A program made the position numbers and the translations under genes. A DNA stretch of 64,000 nt from Comamonas piscis. Its GTDB lineage: Bacteria; Pseudomonadota; Gammaproteobacteria; Burkholderiales; Burkholderiaceae_C. Positions 16,463 to 27,592 of this stretch are shown one piece after another. Under the pieces are notes generated by a model. That model was not told the origin of the DNA, made no database searches, and was given only the letters and a program-made list of their open reading frames with translations. The stretch's first letter is position 1, and every line of letters starts with the position of its first letter. The stretch covers positions 1,922,001 through 1,986,000 of the forward strand of contig NZ_CP058554.1 in the NCBI RefSeq assembly GCF_014109725.1, read 5' to 3'.

Positions 16463-17731
16463 TCAGGCGGCAGGAATGGCGTTCTGGCCTGCTTGGGTGG
16501 CAGCGGGTTGCTGCGGCTGTGCCAGCGCTTGTGGCGCAGGGCTAGCCTGGGGCTTGTTCAGGGCGCGGGCAATGATGCCGGCGGGGCCCGTTTGCCACCA
16601 GTGGCGCACACCACGGCGTGGCTGGCCCATGGCCTGGGTGATGCGGTCCAGCAGAATGGCCAGAAGCACAATGCCCAAGCCGCCGACGGTAGCCAGGCCC
16701 ATGTCCAGACGGCCAATACCGCGCAGCACCATCTGGCCCAAGCCGCCCACGGCGATCATCGAGGCGATCACCACCATCGACAGCGACAGCATCAGCGACT
16801 GGTTGATACCAGCCATGATCGAGGGCATGGACAGGGGCAGCTGCACCTTCCACAGCAATTGCATCGGCGAGGCGCCATAGGCGCGGCTGGCTTCGATCAA
16901 ATCAGGGCGCACCTGGCGGATACCCAGGTTGGTCAGGCGCACCAGCGGCGGCAGCGCAAACACAATGGTCACCACCACGCCCGGCACATTGCCAATGCCG
17001 AACAGCATCACCACCGGCACCAGGTAGACAAAGGCCGGGGTGGTCTGCATGGCATCCAGCACTGGGCGGAAGAACTTCTGCGCACGGTCACTGCTGGCCA
17101 GCAGAATGCCCAGCGGCAGCCCGATGATGATGCAGAAGGCCAATGAGGTCAGCACCAGCGACAGGGTCACCATGGCCTCATGCCAGATGCCTAGCATGCC
17201 AATGATCAGCAGCGACACCACGGCCCCAATAGCCAGTGCGCCGCCGGCAAATTGCCAGGCGATCAGCGCGAGGATGGCCACCATGGCCACCATCGGAATG
17301 GCGGTCAGAAAATGCTCTACCCCCGTGAGCGTGCCGTCAATCGGCGCGCGCACGGTCTGGAAGAAGGGCCGAAAATTGGCCACGACCCAGGTCAGGCCGC
17401 TGTTGATCCAGTCCTGCACCGGCAGGCTGCCGTCCCAGAGCTGGCTCAGCTGAAAGCCGCTGTCATGGGCCGCTTGTGCATGCTGGGCGGCGGCTTGGGC
17501 CGCATCAGCGGTCTGGCCGACGGCATCGGGGCCACCCAGCCAGTCGGTATTGCCCGAGACATTGCCAACAGCCTGCCAGGGGTCATCGCTCACGGCAGCG
17601 GGTGCCGGGGTGCTGGCGGCGTCGGTGCTGGTCCATGCGGTGGCGGCACTCGAAGAGGTCGAGGCGGTATCTGCCCAAGGATCCGCAGCGGCAGTGTTCT
17701 GCGCGATGGTCATCGTGTTGTAGGTACTCAT
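16463..17731 (-). CDS. proW: ProW-type ABC permease with long Ala/Thr/Ser-rich N-terminus
   Basis: 422 residues; E. coli ProW has 354. The integral membrane core (about 125-385) carries the inner-membrane permease EAA loop (EASRAYGASPMQLLWKVQLP at about 281-300). The first ~115 residues are soluble, rich in A, S, T and D, with two DPW motifs (DPWAD, DDPWQ). The C-terminal ~30 residues are Pro/Gln/Ala-rich. Its ATG overlaps the proV stop by four bases, so translation is coupled. It forms the membrane channel of the osmolyte importer. Confidence 0.92.
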   Translation of the reverse strand: MSTYNTMTIAQNTAAADPWADTASTSSSAATAWTSTDAASTPAPAAVSDDPWQAVGNVSGNTDWLGGPDAVGQTADAAQAAAQHAQAAHDSGFQLSQLWDGSLPVQDWINSGLTWVVANFRPFFQTVRAPIDGTLTGVEHFLTAIPMVAMVAILALIAWQFAGGALAIGAVVSLLIIGMLGIWHEAMVTLSLVLTSLAFCIIIGLPLGILLASSDRAQKFFRPVLDAMQTTPAFVYLVPVVMLFGIGNVPGVVVTIVFALPPLVRLTNLGIRQVRPDLIEASRAYGASPMQLLWKVQLPLSMPSIMAGINQSLMLSLSMVVIASMIAVGGLGQMVLRGIGRLDMGLATVGGLGIVLLAILLDRITQAMGQPRRGVRHWWQTGPAGIIARALNKPQASPAPQALAQPQQPAATQAGQNAIPAA

Positions 17732-19032
17732 GCGGCACTCCTGTTGTCGTTGTTGTCCGTGTTGGCGGCTTCTGCGGCAGCGGCCTCGGTGGCCGCTTGC
17801 ATGGCGATCACGGCAGGGTCGGTGGGGGGCACCGGCGGGGTGTCGCGGTCCAGGAAGCGCAGCAAGGTGTTCTTGCTGATGGCACCGACAAAGCGGCCAT
17901 CGGCACGCAGCACCGGCAGCGGGCAGGGCGCTTGCGCGACCTGGCCAAACAGATCGGCAACCAGCGCGTCTTCGGCAATCGGCTCGACCTTGTCCAGGTA
18001 GGCATGCTGCAGACCCAGCGGGCCGACATGGCCCTTCAAGGCGTTGCGCAAGGATTCGATCGAGACGGTGCCCAGGTACTGCTTGCGGGGCGAGACGATA
18101 TAGGCAAAGTCGCGGTCTTCGTCCTGCAGCAGCTGCATGGCGGCACGGGCACCGCGCTGGTCGCTTTCCTTGACGATGGTGATGCCTCGGCGCGCAATGT
18201 CGGCGGCCTTGAACACTGCCGCCGCGTCCACGCCCTGGATAAAGGCGCGCACATAGTCGTTGGCGGGGTTGCGCAGAATGTCGTCAGGCGTGCCGACCTG
18301 CTGGACCATGCCGTCCTTCATGATGGCGATGCGGTCGCCAATGCGCATGGCCTCGTCCAGATCGTGCGAGATAAAGACGATGGTGCGGCGCTTGATTTCC
18401 TGCAGGCGCATCAGCTCGGACTGCATCTCCGTGCGGATGATCGGGTCGAGTGCCGAGAAGGCCTCGTCCATCAGCAGGATCGAGGGATCAGACGCCAGCG
18501 CGCGGGCCAGGCCCACACGCTGCTGCATGCCACCAGACAGTTCATCGGGATAGCTGCCGCCCCAGCCGGCCAGTCCGACTTGCTCCAGCGCTTGCTCGGC
18601 AGCGCTCAGGCGCTCCTGGCGGTTCACGCCGGCCAGCTCCAGCCCGAAGGCGGTGTTCTCCACCACGGTCAGGTGCGGCATCAGTGCAAAGGACTGGAAT
18701 ACCATCGAGATATCTTTGCGGCGCAGCGCGCGCAGCTTGCTGTCGGACAGCTGGTTGATGTCCTGTCCATCGACGACGATGGCGCCGCTGGTGGGCTCGA
18801 TCAGGCGGTTGAGCATGCGCACCAAGGTGGATTTGCCCGAGCCCGACAGGCCCATGACGACAAAGATCTCACCGGCTTCGATGGTGAAGTTGGCGTCAAA
18901 CACGCCAATGGAGTTGCCGGTCTTCTCCATGACTTCTTGCTTGGTGGCGCCTTTGCGCACCAGTTCCAGTGCGGCTTTTGGGGAATCTCCGAACACCTTG
19001 AAAACGTGCTCGATACGGATTTGTTTGGCCAT
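17728..19032 (-). CDS. proV: ProV-type ABC ATPase with CBS domains
   Basis: 434 residues (E. coli ProV 400). Walker A GLSGSGKST (61-69), Q-loop near VFQSF, signature LSGGMQQR (165-172) and Walker B LLMDE (186-190) are intact. The C-terminal ~130 residues form a CBS pair that in the OpuA/ProV group senses ionic strength or c-di-AMP. It energises import of glycine betaine or proline-type osmolytes with ProW and the two ProX proteins. The start ATG follows GGGAGGAGCC. Confidence 0.95.
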   Translation of the reverse strand: MAKQIRIEHVFKVFGDSPKAALELVRKGATKQEVMEKTGNSIGVFDANFTIEAGEIFVVMGLSGSGKSTLVRMLNRLIEPTSGAIVVDGQDINQLSDSKLRALRRKDISMVFQSFALMPHLTVVENTAFGLELAGVNRQERLSAAEQALEQVGLAGWGGSYPDELSGGMQQRVGLARALASDPSILLMDEAFSALDPIIRTEMQSELMRLQEIKRRTIVFISHDLDEAMRIGDRIAIMKDGMVQQVGTPDDILRNPANDYVRAFIQGVDAAAVFKAADIARRGITIVKESDQRGARAAMQLLQDEDRDFAYIVSPRKQYLGTVSIESLRNALKGHVGPLGLQHAYLDKVEPIAEDALVADLFGQVAQAPCPLPVLRADGRFVGAISKNTLLRFLDRDTPPVPPTDPAVIAMQAATEAAAAEAANTDNNDNRSAA

Positions 19033-19471
19033 GATTGGCTCCTCCCTGAGTTGTAGTGGCTACAACGCTGAAGACGCCCTCGAAGGGCGTCGTCCAGCAC
19101 GGGACCGTCATTTCTCAACCCTGATGCCGATAGCTGCGCCTGGCTGTCGAGGCGACAGCCATGGCAAGCCCTCGTGGGCGGGACACACAATGTGACCAAC
19201 AATTTCTGCCTGTACCGGGCGTGCATGCCAGAAGCGCGGGGCTTCAGGGTCGAGCCAGGGACAGGGTCTCTCGTGCGCATTGAAACCCGATCGTTTCAAT
19301 CACGCGAGCGCAGTGGGCACTGTAAGAAGGCCACCACGCCGGGGCATCAGGGCCGGGAACATTCCGGCCTGTTGACGGACTCTGGCCTGTTGCCAAAGAC
19401 CCGACGGAGACGATCCGCATCTGTCAGAAAGACACGGATTACCTGCGTTGCAGGTTGTAAAACATTCGCTA
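19033..19471 (-). other. Long untranslated leader of the proV operon
   Basis: From the promoter at 19472-19500 to the proV start there is an unusually long leader of about 430 nt with no convincing ORF. It holds a short hairpin ACCTGC-GTT-GCAGGT at 19441-19455. I see no riboswitch I can name. Confidence 0.4.
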
Positions 19472-19500
19472 AGTATACTTATTGGAAATATAGAAGTCAA
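19472..19500 (-). promoter_or_regulatory. Sigma-70 promoter of the proV operon with overlapping operator palindrome
   Basis: On the minus strand TTGACT (19500-19495), a 17-bp spacer and TATACT (19477-19472) make a near-consensus promoter pointing to proV. The perfect 12-bp palindrome TAAGTATACTTA (19470-19481) covers the -10 box, so a dimeric repressor binding there would block initiation. Confidence 0.75.
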
Positions 19501-19566
19501 AAAAAGCGGGTTTCATCCGGGCTAATTTGACTGCGCATCCGGCCATTTGCAGCAGTTGATTTCCGT

Positions 19567-19589
19567 GATGCTACTTTTTTTATAGCATC
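19567..19589. other. Small hairpin in the proV-yqhA gap
   Basis: GATGCTA (19567-19573) and TAGCATC (19583-19589) pair around a T-rich loop, followed by AAAAAA. It may be a weak terminator or a short dispersed repeat. The rest of the gap, 19590-19820, shows nothing I recognise. Confidence 0.35.
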
Positions 19590-19822
19590 AAAAAACCAAA
19601 TATGGTCGGATCAGGCGGTGCCGGTATTTGAACCGCATGATACATATAGTTTCAATTTGAGTTCTGGCTTGCGCCCGAAAAACCCTAATTTTAGCAATTG
19701 CGCTCCGATGCTGCGCCTTGCTGTATGAATGCCATCTTTTGGGGGTAAATACCTGCTGATAACTGAAATCCGTCGATGGCTTTGTAGGACTTTTCCGCAA
19801 GCGCCGGTCGCCATGCGTCCAA

Positions 19823-19848
19823 GAAAAAGCCCCGCTCAGGGCGGGGCT
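19823..19848 (-). terminator. Rho-independent terminator after yqhA
   Basis: On the minus strand AGCCCCGC (19848-19841) pairs with GCGGGGCT (19835-19828), followed by TTTTTCTT. It lies 27 bp after the yqhA stop. Confidence 0.85.
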
Positions 19849-19875
19849 GGGATCTGGGCGACAGATGCGGCCGTA

Positions 19876-20478
19876 TCAGTGGCTGTCTTTGTGCGCAGGG
19901 CCGATTGGGTGCAGGATGCGGTCCGTCCAGGCAATGGCCAAGGCAGACAGCAGGAAGACCACATGGATGATGGTCTGCCACATCAGCACCTTCTCGCTGT
20001 AATTGGGTGCATTGATAAAAGTCTTCAGAAGGTGAATGGAGCTGATGCCGATGATGGACAGGCCCAGCTTGACCTTGAGCACCGAGGCATTCACATGGCC
20101 CAGCCATTCAGGCTGGTCCGGGTGGCGGTTGAGGTGCATGCGGCTGACAAAGGTCTCGTAGCCGCCAACGATGACCATGATCAGCAGGTTGGAGATCATC
20201 ACCACATCGATGAGGCCGAGCACCACCAGCATGATGATGGTTTCGTTGAGGGCGGTGATCTGGATATCGGGCGAATAGCCCACCGAGGTGACGAGGATGC
20301 GCAGCGCCGTTTCACTGCCAAAGGCAGCTTCGACCAGGTGCAGCAGCTCGACCAGGAAATGCCAGACATACACCAGCTGGGCGACGATCAAGCCAAGGTA
20401 GAGGGGAAGCTGCAGCCAGCGGCTGGCGAAAATCATGGCCGGCAAGGGGCGCAGAGGAGCGTTTTGAGGGAGAGACAT
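19876..20478 (-). CDS. YqhA/UPF0114 family inner-membrane protein
   Basis: 200 residues with four predicted membrane segments (about 15-45, 62-82, 78-110, 140-190). The family pattern is seen as FASRWLQLPLYLGL and LGLIDVVMISNLLIMV, followed by the conserved GGYETFVS. TIGR00645/UPF0114 proteins are widespread in proteobacteria without an agreed function; structural work on the family suggests a channel-like or transport role. It stands alone and is divergent from acs. Confidence 0.88.
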   Translation of the reverse strand: MSLPQNAPLRPLPAMIFASRWLQLPLYLGLIVAQLVYVWHFLVELLHLVEAAFGSETALRILVTSVGYSPDIQITALNETIIMLVVLGLIDVVMISNLLIMVIVGGYETFVSRMHLNRHPDQPEWLGHVNASVLKVKLGLSIIGISSIHLLKTFINAPNYSEKVLMWQTIIHVVFLLSALAIAWTDRILHPIGPAHKDSH

Positions 20479-20799
20479 GGTGGAGGGTGTAGTGGAGAGA
20501 GCGCCCTGCAGCAGGTTTGGAATGTATTGTTGGTCCGGCCAGTGCTGAGGTGGATGCCAGCTTGCCTGGGTGCTGGCTCAGCAAGTGCGGAAATGCAGCA
20601 AAAAAGAGCGTCGCGCATTGTAGCCAGCGGCCTGCGTCTGCAGTGTGGCGATTGGCAAAATTCCTCATGCGGCCAAAGCGGTTGGCGTTGGCTATCGGAC
20701 GCGCTGGCGGGTGGCGCTGCGCTGTCAGACGCCTGTAAGTGCTGCGGTCCACAGTAGCAGCGATTTTCATACCTACAATGTTTGCAAAGGAGACAACCC
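20479..20799. promoter_or_regulatory. Divergent regulatory gap between yqhA and acs
   Basis: A 321-bp region with no convincing ORF. A TACAAT near 20774-20779 lies only ~20 bp before the acs start and could be a -10 box, but no good -35 accompanies it. The acs Shine-Dalgarno AAGGAGA is at 20787-20793. Nothing else is recognised. Confidence 0.35.
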
Positions 20800-22800
<2,001 letters not shown>

Positions 22801-22941
22801 TCGGCAAATGTCAACAAATGGCGCGCTGGGGTATCCCAGCGTGCCAACTTGTTGTTAAAGCTGAAGAAGCGCTGGAAAAGTGCCAGCATTGGCTGACAAG
22901 CCATCGCGCATGGACCGTGCTATGGTCTATGCGTTCTATTA

Positions 22942-23424
22942 ATGCCATCAAATTCCACTATGCGCAGCATTCTTCTTCTCATCATCGCCGTGCTCATCGG
23001 CGGTCTGGCAGCCCTCAACTGGGAAGTGCTGTCCACGCCTTCCGAGGTCAATCTCGGTCTCACTACCATCCACGCCCCCTTGGGCGTGTTGATGCTGGCG
23101 CTGACGGTTCTGCTCTGCGTCATCTTCCTGGCGTATGTGCTGTCCTTGCAGGGCTCCGTGATGCTGGAAGCGCGCCGCCACAACAAAGAGATGACAGCCC
23201 AGCGCGAACTGGCCGACAAGGCTGAGGCATCGCGCTTTACCGAACTGCGCCAGGTGCTGGAGAGCCAGCATGCGGCTGGCCAATCGGTGCTGCTGGCCCG
23301 TCTGACGGAGCTGGAAACCCACCTGGTAGCCCGCGCGCAGGAGTCGGACAACAGTAATGCGGCCTATCTGGGCCAGATTGAGGATCGTATGCGTCACACT
23401 GAACCACCGCGCAACACCTTTTAA
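22942..23424 (+). CDS. Small membrane protein, LapA-domain-like
   Basis: 160 residues with two membrane helices (about 8-26 and 45-68) separated by a short loop containing NWE and TTIHAPLGV, then a long charged coiled-coil tail. This is the layout of LapA/DUF1049 proteins, which in other bacteria take part in envelope or lipopolysaccharide assembly. There is no clear ribosome site; a second ATG six codons later is possible. Family assignment is moderate. Confidence 0.65.
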   Translation: MPSNSTMRSILLLIIAVLIGGLAALNWEVLSTPSEVNLGLTTIHAPLGVLMLALTVLLCVIFLAYVLSLQGSVMLEARRHNKEMTAQRELADKAEASRFTELRQVLESQHAAGQSVLLARLTELETHLVARAQESDNSNAAYLGQIEDRMRHTEPPRNTF

Positions 23425-23446
23425 GAGCCGCACCCGCGCGGCCAGC

Positions 23447-23474
23447 AAAAAACCACCTCGCGAGGTGGTTTTTT
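23447..23474. terminator. Bidirectional terminator
   Basis: AAAAAACCACCTCG (23447-23460) and CGAGGTGGTTTTTT (23461-23474) are perfect complements with A- and T-runs on both sides. It serves the LapA-like gene on the plus strand and the cytochrome gene on the minus strand. Confidence 0.9.
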
Positions 23475-23517
23475 GCTGTGATGGGCCGCCAGGCCCGACC
23501 TGCATGCGATGCGGTGC

Positions 23518-23823
23518 TTACTTGAGGGTCAGCACCCAGTCGGCCAGCTTCTTGGCATCGGCTTCGCTGACCTGGGTGTTGGCGGGCATGGGCACGGGAC
23601 CCCAGACGCCGGCACTGCCTTTGATGATCTTCTGGGCCAGCATGTTGGAGGCTCCGGGCTGGCCGGCAAACTTGGCGCCAATATCTTTGAATGCGGGGCC
23701 CACCACTTTCTTGTCGACCGAATGGCAAGCCATGCAGTTCTTGGATTGGGCCAATGCCTGATCAGCCCACGCAGGTGCGCTGGCCGACAAGGCCAGTGCC
23801 GTGGCAATCAGAATACGGTTCAT
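23518..23823 (-). CDS. Class I c-type cytochrome (c551/c8-like), periplasmic
   Basis: 101 residues: a Sec signal peptide (about 1-20, ending AWA) and a ~80-residue mature cytochrome. The haem-binding CMACH is at about 30-34, and the distal methionine ligand is most likely in PVPMPAN near 77-80. It matches small c551/c8 electron carriers that feed terminal oxidases or nitrite reductase. The start ATG follows GGAGATAA. No partner gene is adjacent. Confidence 0.93.
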   Translation of the reverse strand: MNRILIATALALSASAPAWADQALAQSKNCMACHSVDKKVVGPAFKDIGAKFAGQPGASNMLAQKIIKGSAGVWGPVPMPANTQVSEADAKKLADWVLTLK

Positions 23824-23980
23824 CGTGTTATCTCCTTAGCGCATGAGGTACATTAATTCTAATGGCTCGCTGCTTTGAACAAGTTCTTAGAACTGCGCCG
23901 ATGCCAGGATGTTCCGCAAGTCAGAACACTTTACGTGCCCGATACCCAAGCGGCTCAGAGACCAAGAAGATGGAGTGACC

Positions 23981-24223
23981 ATGTATTTTCTGATCCTGGG
24001 GATCATTCTGCTGCTGATGAAGCACCTGGAAATCGGCCCGGTGGCAGCCTGGTCCTGGACCATGGTGCTCGCTCCCTTTGGCTTGGCCGCCCTGTGGTGG
24101 GCCTGGGCCGACTGGTCGGGTTACACCAAACGCAAGGCGATGGAGCAGGAAGATCTGAAAAAGCAGCGCCGCCTGCAGAAGTCCAAGGAAGCGCTGGGCC
24201 AATCGGCCCGCAGGCGCCGCTAA
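23981..24223 (+). CDS. Small Trp-rich membrane protein (TIGR04438-like)
   Basis: 80 residues from the ATG at 23981 (GGAGTG site). Two short hydrophobic stretches carry seven tryptophans within about residues 20-46 (AAWSW, ALWWAWADW), followed by a very basic tail ending RRRR. This matches the small Trp-rich proteins seen in betaproteobacteria. The function is unknown to me. It is followed by a terminator. Confidence 0.75.
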   Translation: MYFLILGIILLLMKHLEIGPVAAWSWTMVLAPFGLAALWWAWADWSGYTKRKAMEQEDLKKQRRLQKSKEALGQSARRRR

Positions 24224-24244
24224 GGCCGCCGCTGCCGCGCAGCA

Positions 24245-24267
24245 ACCGCCTGGGGGCGGTTTTTTTC
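24245..24267 (+). terminator. Rho-independent terminator
   Basis: ACCGCC (24245-24250), loop TGGG, GGCGGT (24255-24260) and a run of seven or more T. It ends the small Trp-rich gene. The next ~200 bp up to ilvD show nothing I recognise. Confidence 0.88.
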
Positions 24268-24467
24268 CATCCGCCCGCTGCCCCTACCGCCTTTACTGGC
24301 TGGAACCCGAGTGTCTCCGTCATTTGCCCGGCTGCGCCATAATCAGCGCTCACATCGGCGTGCACTCAAGAGGTTCTCGCCAACTTGCCCGCTGGCCCTG
24401 GCGTATATCCAGGCCCGCACTATGCAAGACAGGCCGCATTCTTATTGTTTACTGATTCGTCACCACG

Positions 24468-26333
24468 ATGCCCGCATACCGTTCCAAAACCTCTACCGCC
24501 GGTCGCAACATGGCAGGTGCCCGCTCTTTGTGGCGTGCCACCGGCATGAAAGACGACGACTTCTCCAAGCCCATCATTGCGGTGGTGAACTCCTTTACCC
24601 AGTTCGTGCCAGGCCATGTGCACCTGAAGGACCTGGGCCAGCTCGTAGCCCGCGAGATCGAGGCTGCAGGTGGTGTTGCCAAGGAGTTCAACACCATTGC
24701 CGTCGATGATGGCATTGCGATGGGCCACGACGGCATGCTGTACTCGCTGCCCAGCCGCGAAGTGATTGCCGATTCGGTCGAATACATGGTCAACGCGCAC
24801 TGTGCTGATGCCATGGTCTGCATCTCCAACTGTGACAAGATCACCCCCGGCATGCTGATGGCCGCGATGCGCCTGAACATCCCCGTGGTGTTTGTGTCCG
24901 GCGGCCCGATGGAAGCCGGCAAGGTGCGCCTGGCCGTGCCTGCCGCTGACGGCAGCAAGACCATCCAGATCAAGAAGCTTGATCTGGTCGATGCCATGGT
25001 GATGGCCGCTGACAGCAGTGTGAGCGATGCCGATGTGGCTGAAGTCGAGCGCTCGGCCTGCCCGACCTGCGGCTCCTGCTCGGGCATGTTCACCGCCAAC
25101 TCGATGAACTGCCTGGCCGAAGCGCTGGGCCTGGCGCTGCCAGGCAATGGCACCGTGGTAGCGACCCACTCGGACCGCGAGCAACTCTTCAAGCGCGCAG
25201 GCCGTTTGATCGTGGACCTGGCCAAGCGCTACTACGAGCAAGACGAAGCCACCCTGCTGCCACGCGCAGTCGGTATCAAGGCGTTCGAGAACGCGATGAC
25301 CCTGGACATCGCAATGGGCGGCTCGACCAACACCATCCTGCACCTGCTGGCGATCGCGCAAGAGGCGGAGATCGACTTCACGATGACCGACATCGACCGC
25401 ATGTCGCGCACCGTGCCGCAGCTGTGCAAGGTGGCGCCCAATACCAACAAGTACCACATCGAAGACGTACACCGCGCAGGCGGCATCATGGCCATCCTGG
25501 GTGAGCTGGACCGCGCTGGCAAGCTGCACACCGATGCGCCCACCGTGCATGCCAAGACCATGAAGGACGCGCTGGACCAGTGGGACATCGTGCGCACCGA
25601 AGACGAGGCCGTGCGCACCTTCTACATGGCAGGCCCTGCCGGCATTCCCACCCAGGTGGCGTTCAGCCAAAGCACGCGCTGGCCCAGCCTGGATCTGGAC
25701 CGCGCCGAAGGCTGCATCCGCTCCTACGAACACGCCTTCTCCAAAGAAGGTGGCCTGGCGGTGCTGCGCGGCAATATCGCGCTCGATGGCTGCGTGGTCA
25801 AGACCGCCGGTGTCGATGACTCGATCCTGGTGTTCGAGGGCTCGGCCCATGTGGTCGAATCGCAGGACGAAGCCGTGGAGAACATCCTGAGCGACAAGGT
25901 CAAGGCCGGTGATATCGTGATCGTGCGTTACGAAGGCCCCAAGGGCGGCCCCGGCATGCAAGAGATGCTCTACCCCACCAGCTACATCAAGTCCAAGGGC
26001 CTGGGCAAGTCCTGCGCGCTGCTGACCGATGGCCGCTTCTCCGGCGGTACCTCGGGCCTGTCGATTGGCCACTGCTCGCCCGAGGCGGCAGCAGGCGGTG
26101 CCATCGGCCTGGTGCAGAACGGCGACCGCATCTTGATCGACATCCCCAACCGCACTATCAATGCGCTGGTGAGCGACGAGGAGTTTGCCAAGCGCCGCGA
26201 AGCCCAGAATGCGCTGGGCTGGAAGCCTGCCAAACCCCGTCCGCGCAAGGTGTCTACCGCTTTGAAGGCCTACGCCAAGCTGGTGACCTCGGCCGACAAG
26301 GGCGCGGTGCGCGATATTTCGCTGCTGGACTGA
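24468..26333 (+). CDS. ilvD: Dihydroxy-acid dehydratase
   Basis: 621 residues, the standard long IlvD. It dehydrates 2,3-dihydroxy-isovalerate and -methylvalerate in valine, leucine and isoleucine synthesis. Iron-sulphur ligands are seen in SNCDKITPG (near 122) and CGSCSGMFTANSMNC (near 195). The substrate region GGSTNT and the C-terminal GRFSGGTSGLSIGH are intact. It stands alone with its own terminator. Confidence 0.97.
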   Translation: MPAYRSKTSTAGRNMAGARSLWRATGMKDDDFSKPIIAVVNSFTQFVPGHVHLKDLGQLVAREIEAAGGVAKEFNTIAVDDGIAMGHDGMLYSLPSREVIADSVEYMVNAHCADAMVCISNCDKITPGMLMAAMRLNIPVVFVSGGPMEAGKVRLAVPAADGSKTIQIKKLDLVDAMVMAADSSVSDADVAEVERSACPTCGSCSGMFTANSMNCLAEALGLALPGNGTVVATHSDREQLFKRAGRLIVDLAKRYYEQDEATLLPRAVGIKAFENAMTLDIAMGGSTNTILHLLAIAQEAEIDFTMTDIDRMSRTVPQLCKVAPNTNKYHIEDVHRAGGIMAILGELDRAGKLHTDAPTVHAKTMKDALDQWDIVRTEDEAVRTFYMAGPAGIPTQVAFSQSTRWPSLDLDRAEGCIRSYEHAFSKEGGLAVLRGNIALDGCVVKTAGVDDSILVFEGSAHVVESQDEAVENILSDKVKAGDIVIVRYEGPKGGPGMQEMLYPTSYIKSKGLGKSCALLTDGRFSGGTSGLSIGHCSPEAAAGGAIGLVQNGDRILIDIPNRTINALVSDEEFAKRREAQNALGWKPAKPRPRKVSTALKAYAKLVTSADKGAVRDISLLD

Positions 26334-26354
26334 TTGCCTTGAGCCCAACGAACA

Positions 26355-26387
26355 ACCGCCCCAGGCGCAGGCCCGGGGCGGTTTTTT
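26355..26387 (+). terminator. Rho-independent terminator after ilvD
   Basis: ACCGCCCC (26355-26362) pairs with GGGGCGGT (26375-26382), followed by TTTTTT. It lies 22 bp after the ilvD stop. Confidence 0.88.
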
Positions 26388-26398
26388 GTCGCCCTGAT

Positions 26399-27406
26399 TT
26401 ACCAGTGCAGACAGATCTTGCCGAAGTGCTGTGCGCTGAGCTGGTGCGCAAAGGCATCGGCCATTTTCTCCAGCGGGTAGCGGCTGTCGATCACCGGGCG
26501 CAGCGGCAGGTGGTCCAGCGCGCGCACCAGGTCTTGCTGCTGCTCGCGGCTGCCGACGATCAGGCCCTGCAAGGTCTGCTGTTTGCGCATCAGCTCCACG
26601 GTAGGCACCTCGCCAGCAAAGCCGGTCAGCACGCCGATCAAAGCGATGTGGCCGCCGGGGGCGCAGGCACGGATGGACTGGGGCAGGGTGCCCGGGCCAC
26701 CCACCTCTACGACGATATCGGCGCCGCGCCCGCCGGTGGCTTCCAGCACTGCATCGCCCCAGTTGGGTTGGTCGCGGTAGTTGATGACGGTGTCGGCACC
26801 CAGGGCGCGGAGGCGCTCGGCCTTGGCGGCGCTGGAGGTCGTCGCAATCACCTTGGCGCCCATCGCATGGGCCAGTTGCAACGCAAAGATCGATACCCCG
26901 CCAGTGCCCAACACCAGCACGGTTTGCCCGGCTTCGATGCGGCCGTCGACCACCAAGGCGCGCCAGGCCGTCAAGCCTGCGGTGGTCAGGGTGGCGGCTT
27001 CTTCATGGGTGTAGCCCTTGGGCGCATGGGTAAAGGCCGTGGCAGCCATCGTGACCTGCTCGCGTGCAAAGCCGTCCACGCCATCGCCCGGCACGGTGGC
27101 AAAGGTGGAGGGCACTTGCTTGCCGGATTGCCACAGCGGGAAAAAACAGGACACCACCGCATCACCGACCGCGAACTCGGTCACGCCTTCGCCGACGGCC
27201 ATCACGACACCTGCGCCATCGGCCATCGGAATTCGGCCATCGGCGGTGGGGGAGCGGCCAGCCACAATGGCCAGGTCGTGGTAGTTGAGCGAGCTGGCAT
27301 GCAGGCGCACCTGGATCTCTCCGGCGCGGGGCGCTGCGGGCGCTGGCAGGTCAACCAGTTGCAGGTGGTCCAGACCGCCGGGGGCGGCAACTTGAATGGC
27401 TTTCAT
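26399..27406 (-). CDS. Medium-chain NAD(P)-dependent oxidoreductase, quinone-reductase-like
   Basis: 335 residues of the zinc-type alcohol dehydrogenase superfamily. The nucleotide-binding motif is GTGGVSIFALQLA near 167-179. The catalytic zinc GHE and structural-zinc cysteines of true alcohol dehydrogenases are missing (MADGAGVV is found instead), pointing to a zinc-free quinone or enone reductase. It diverges from an HxlR regulator at 27593, a pairing typical of genes induced by electrophiles or quinones. Confidence 0.88.
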   Translation of the reverse strand: MKAIQVAAPGGLDHLQLVDLPAPAAPRAGEIQVRLHASSLNYHDLAIVAGRSPTADGRIPMADGAGVVMAVGEGVTEFAVGDAVVSCFFPLWQSGKQVPSTFATVPGDGVDGFAREQVTMAATAFTHAPKGYTHEEAATLTTAGLTAWRALVVDGRIEAGQTVLVLGTGGVSIFALQLAHAMGAKVIATTSSAAKAERLRALGADTVINYRDQPNWGDAVLEATGGRGADIVVEVGGPGTLPQSIRACAPGGHIALIGVLTGFAGEVPTVELMRKQQTLQGLIVGSREQQQDLVRALDHLPLRPVIDSRYPLEKMADAFAHQLSAQHFGKICLHW

Positions 27407-27592
27407 GGAATTCCTCTTTCCTCAGTGGGTATCACAAGGCTGCACCACGCAGCCGCCAAGCCATCATGCGAGCCATCGCCCTAAAAAGCCAGAACCGACA
27501 TATTTGTGGCCTAGTATTAAAAATGTAAGTAATGCATGGGTATGGGCTTGGCGCTAGGATCGGAGCGTTGTCGTCCGCCCCCGGAGAGTCTT

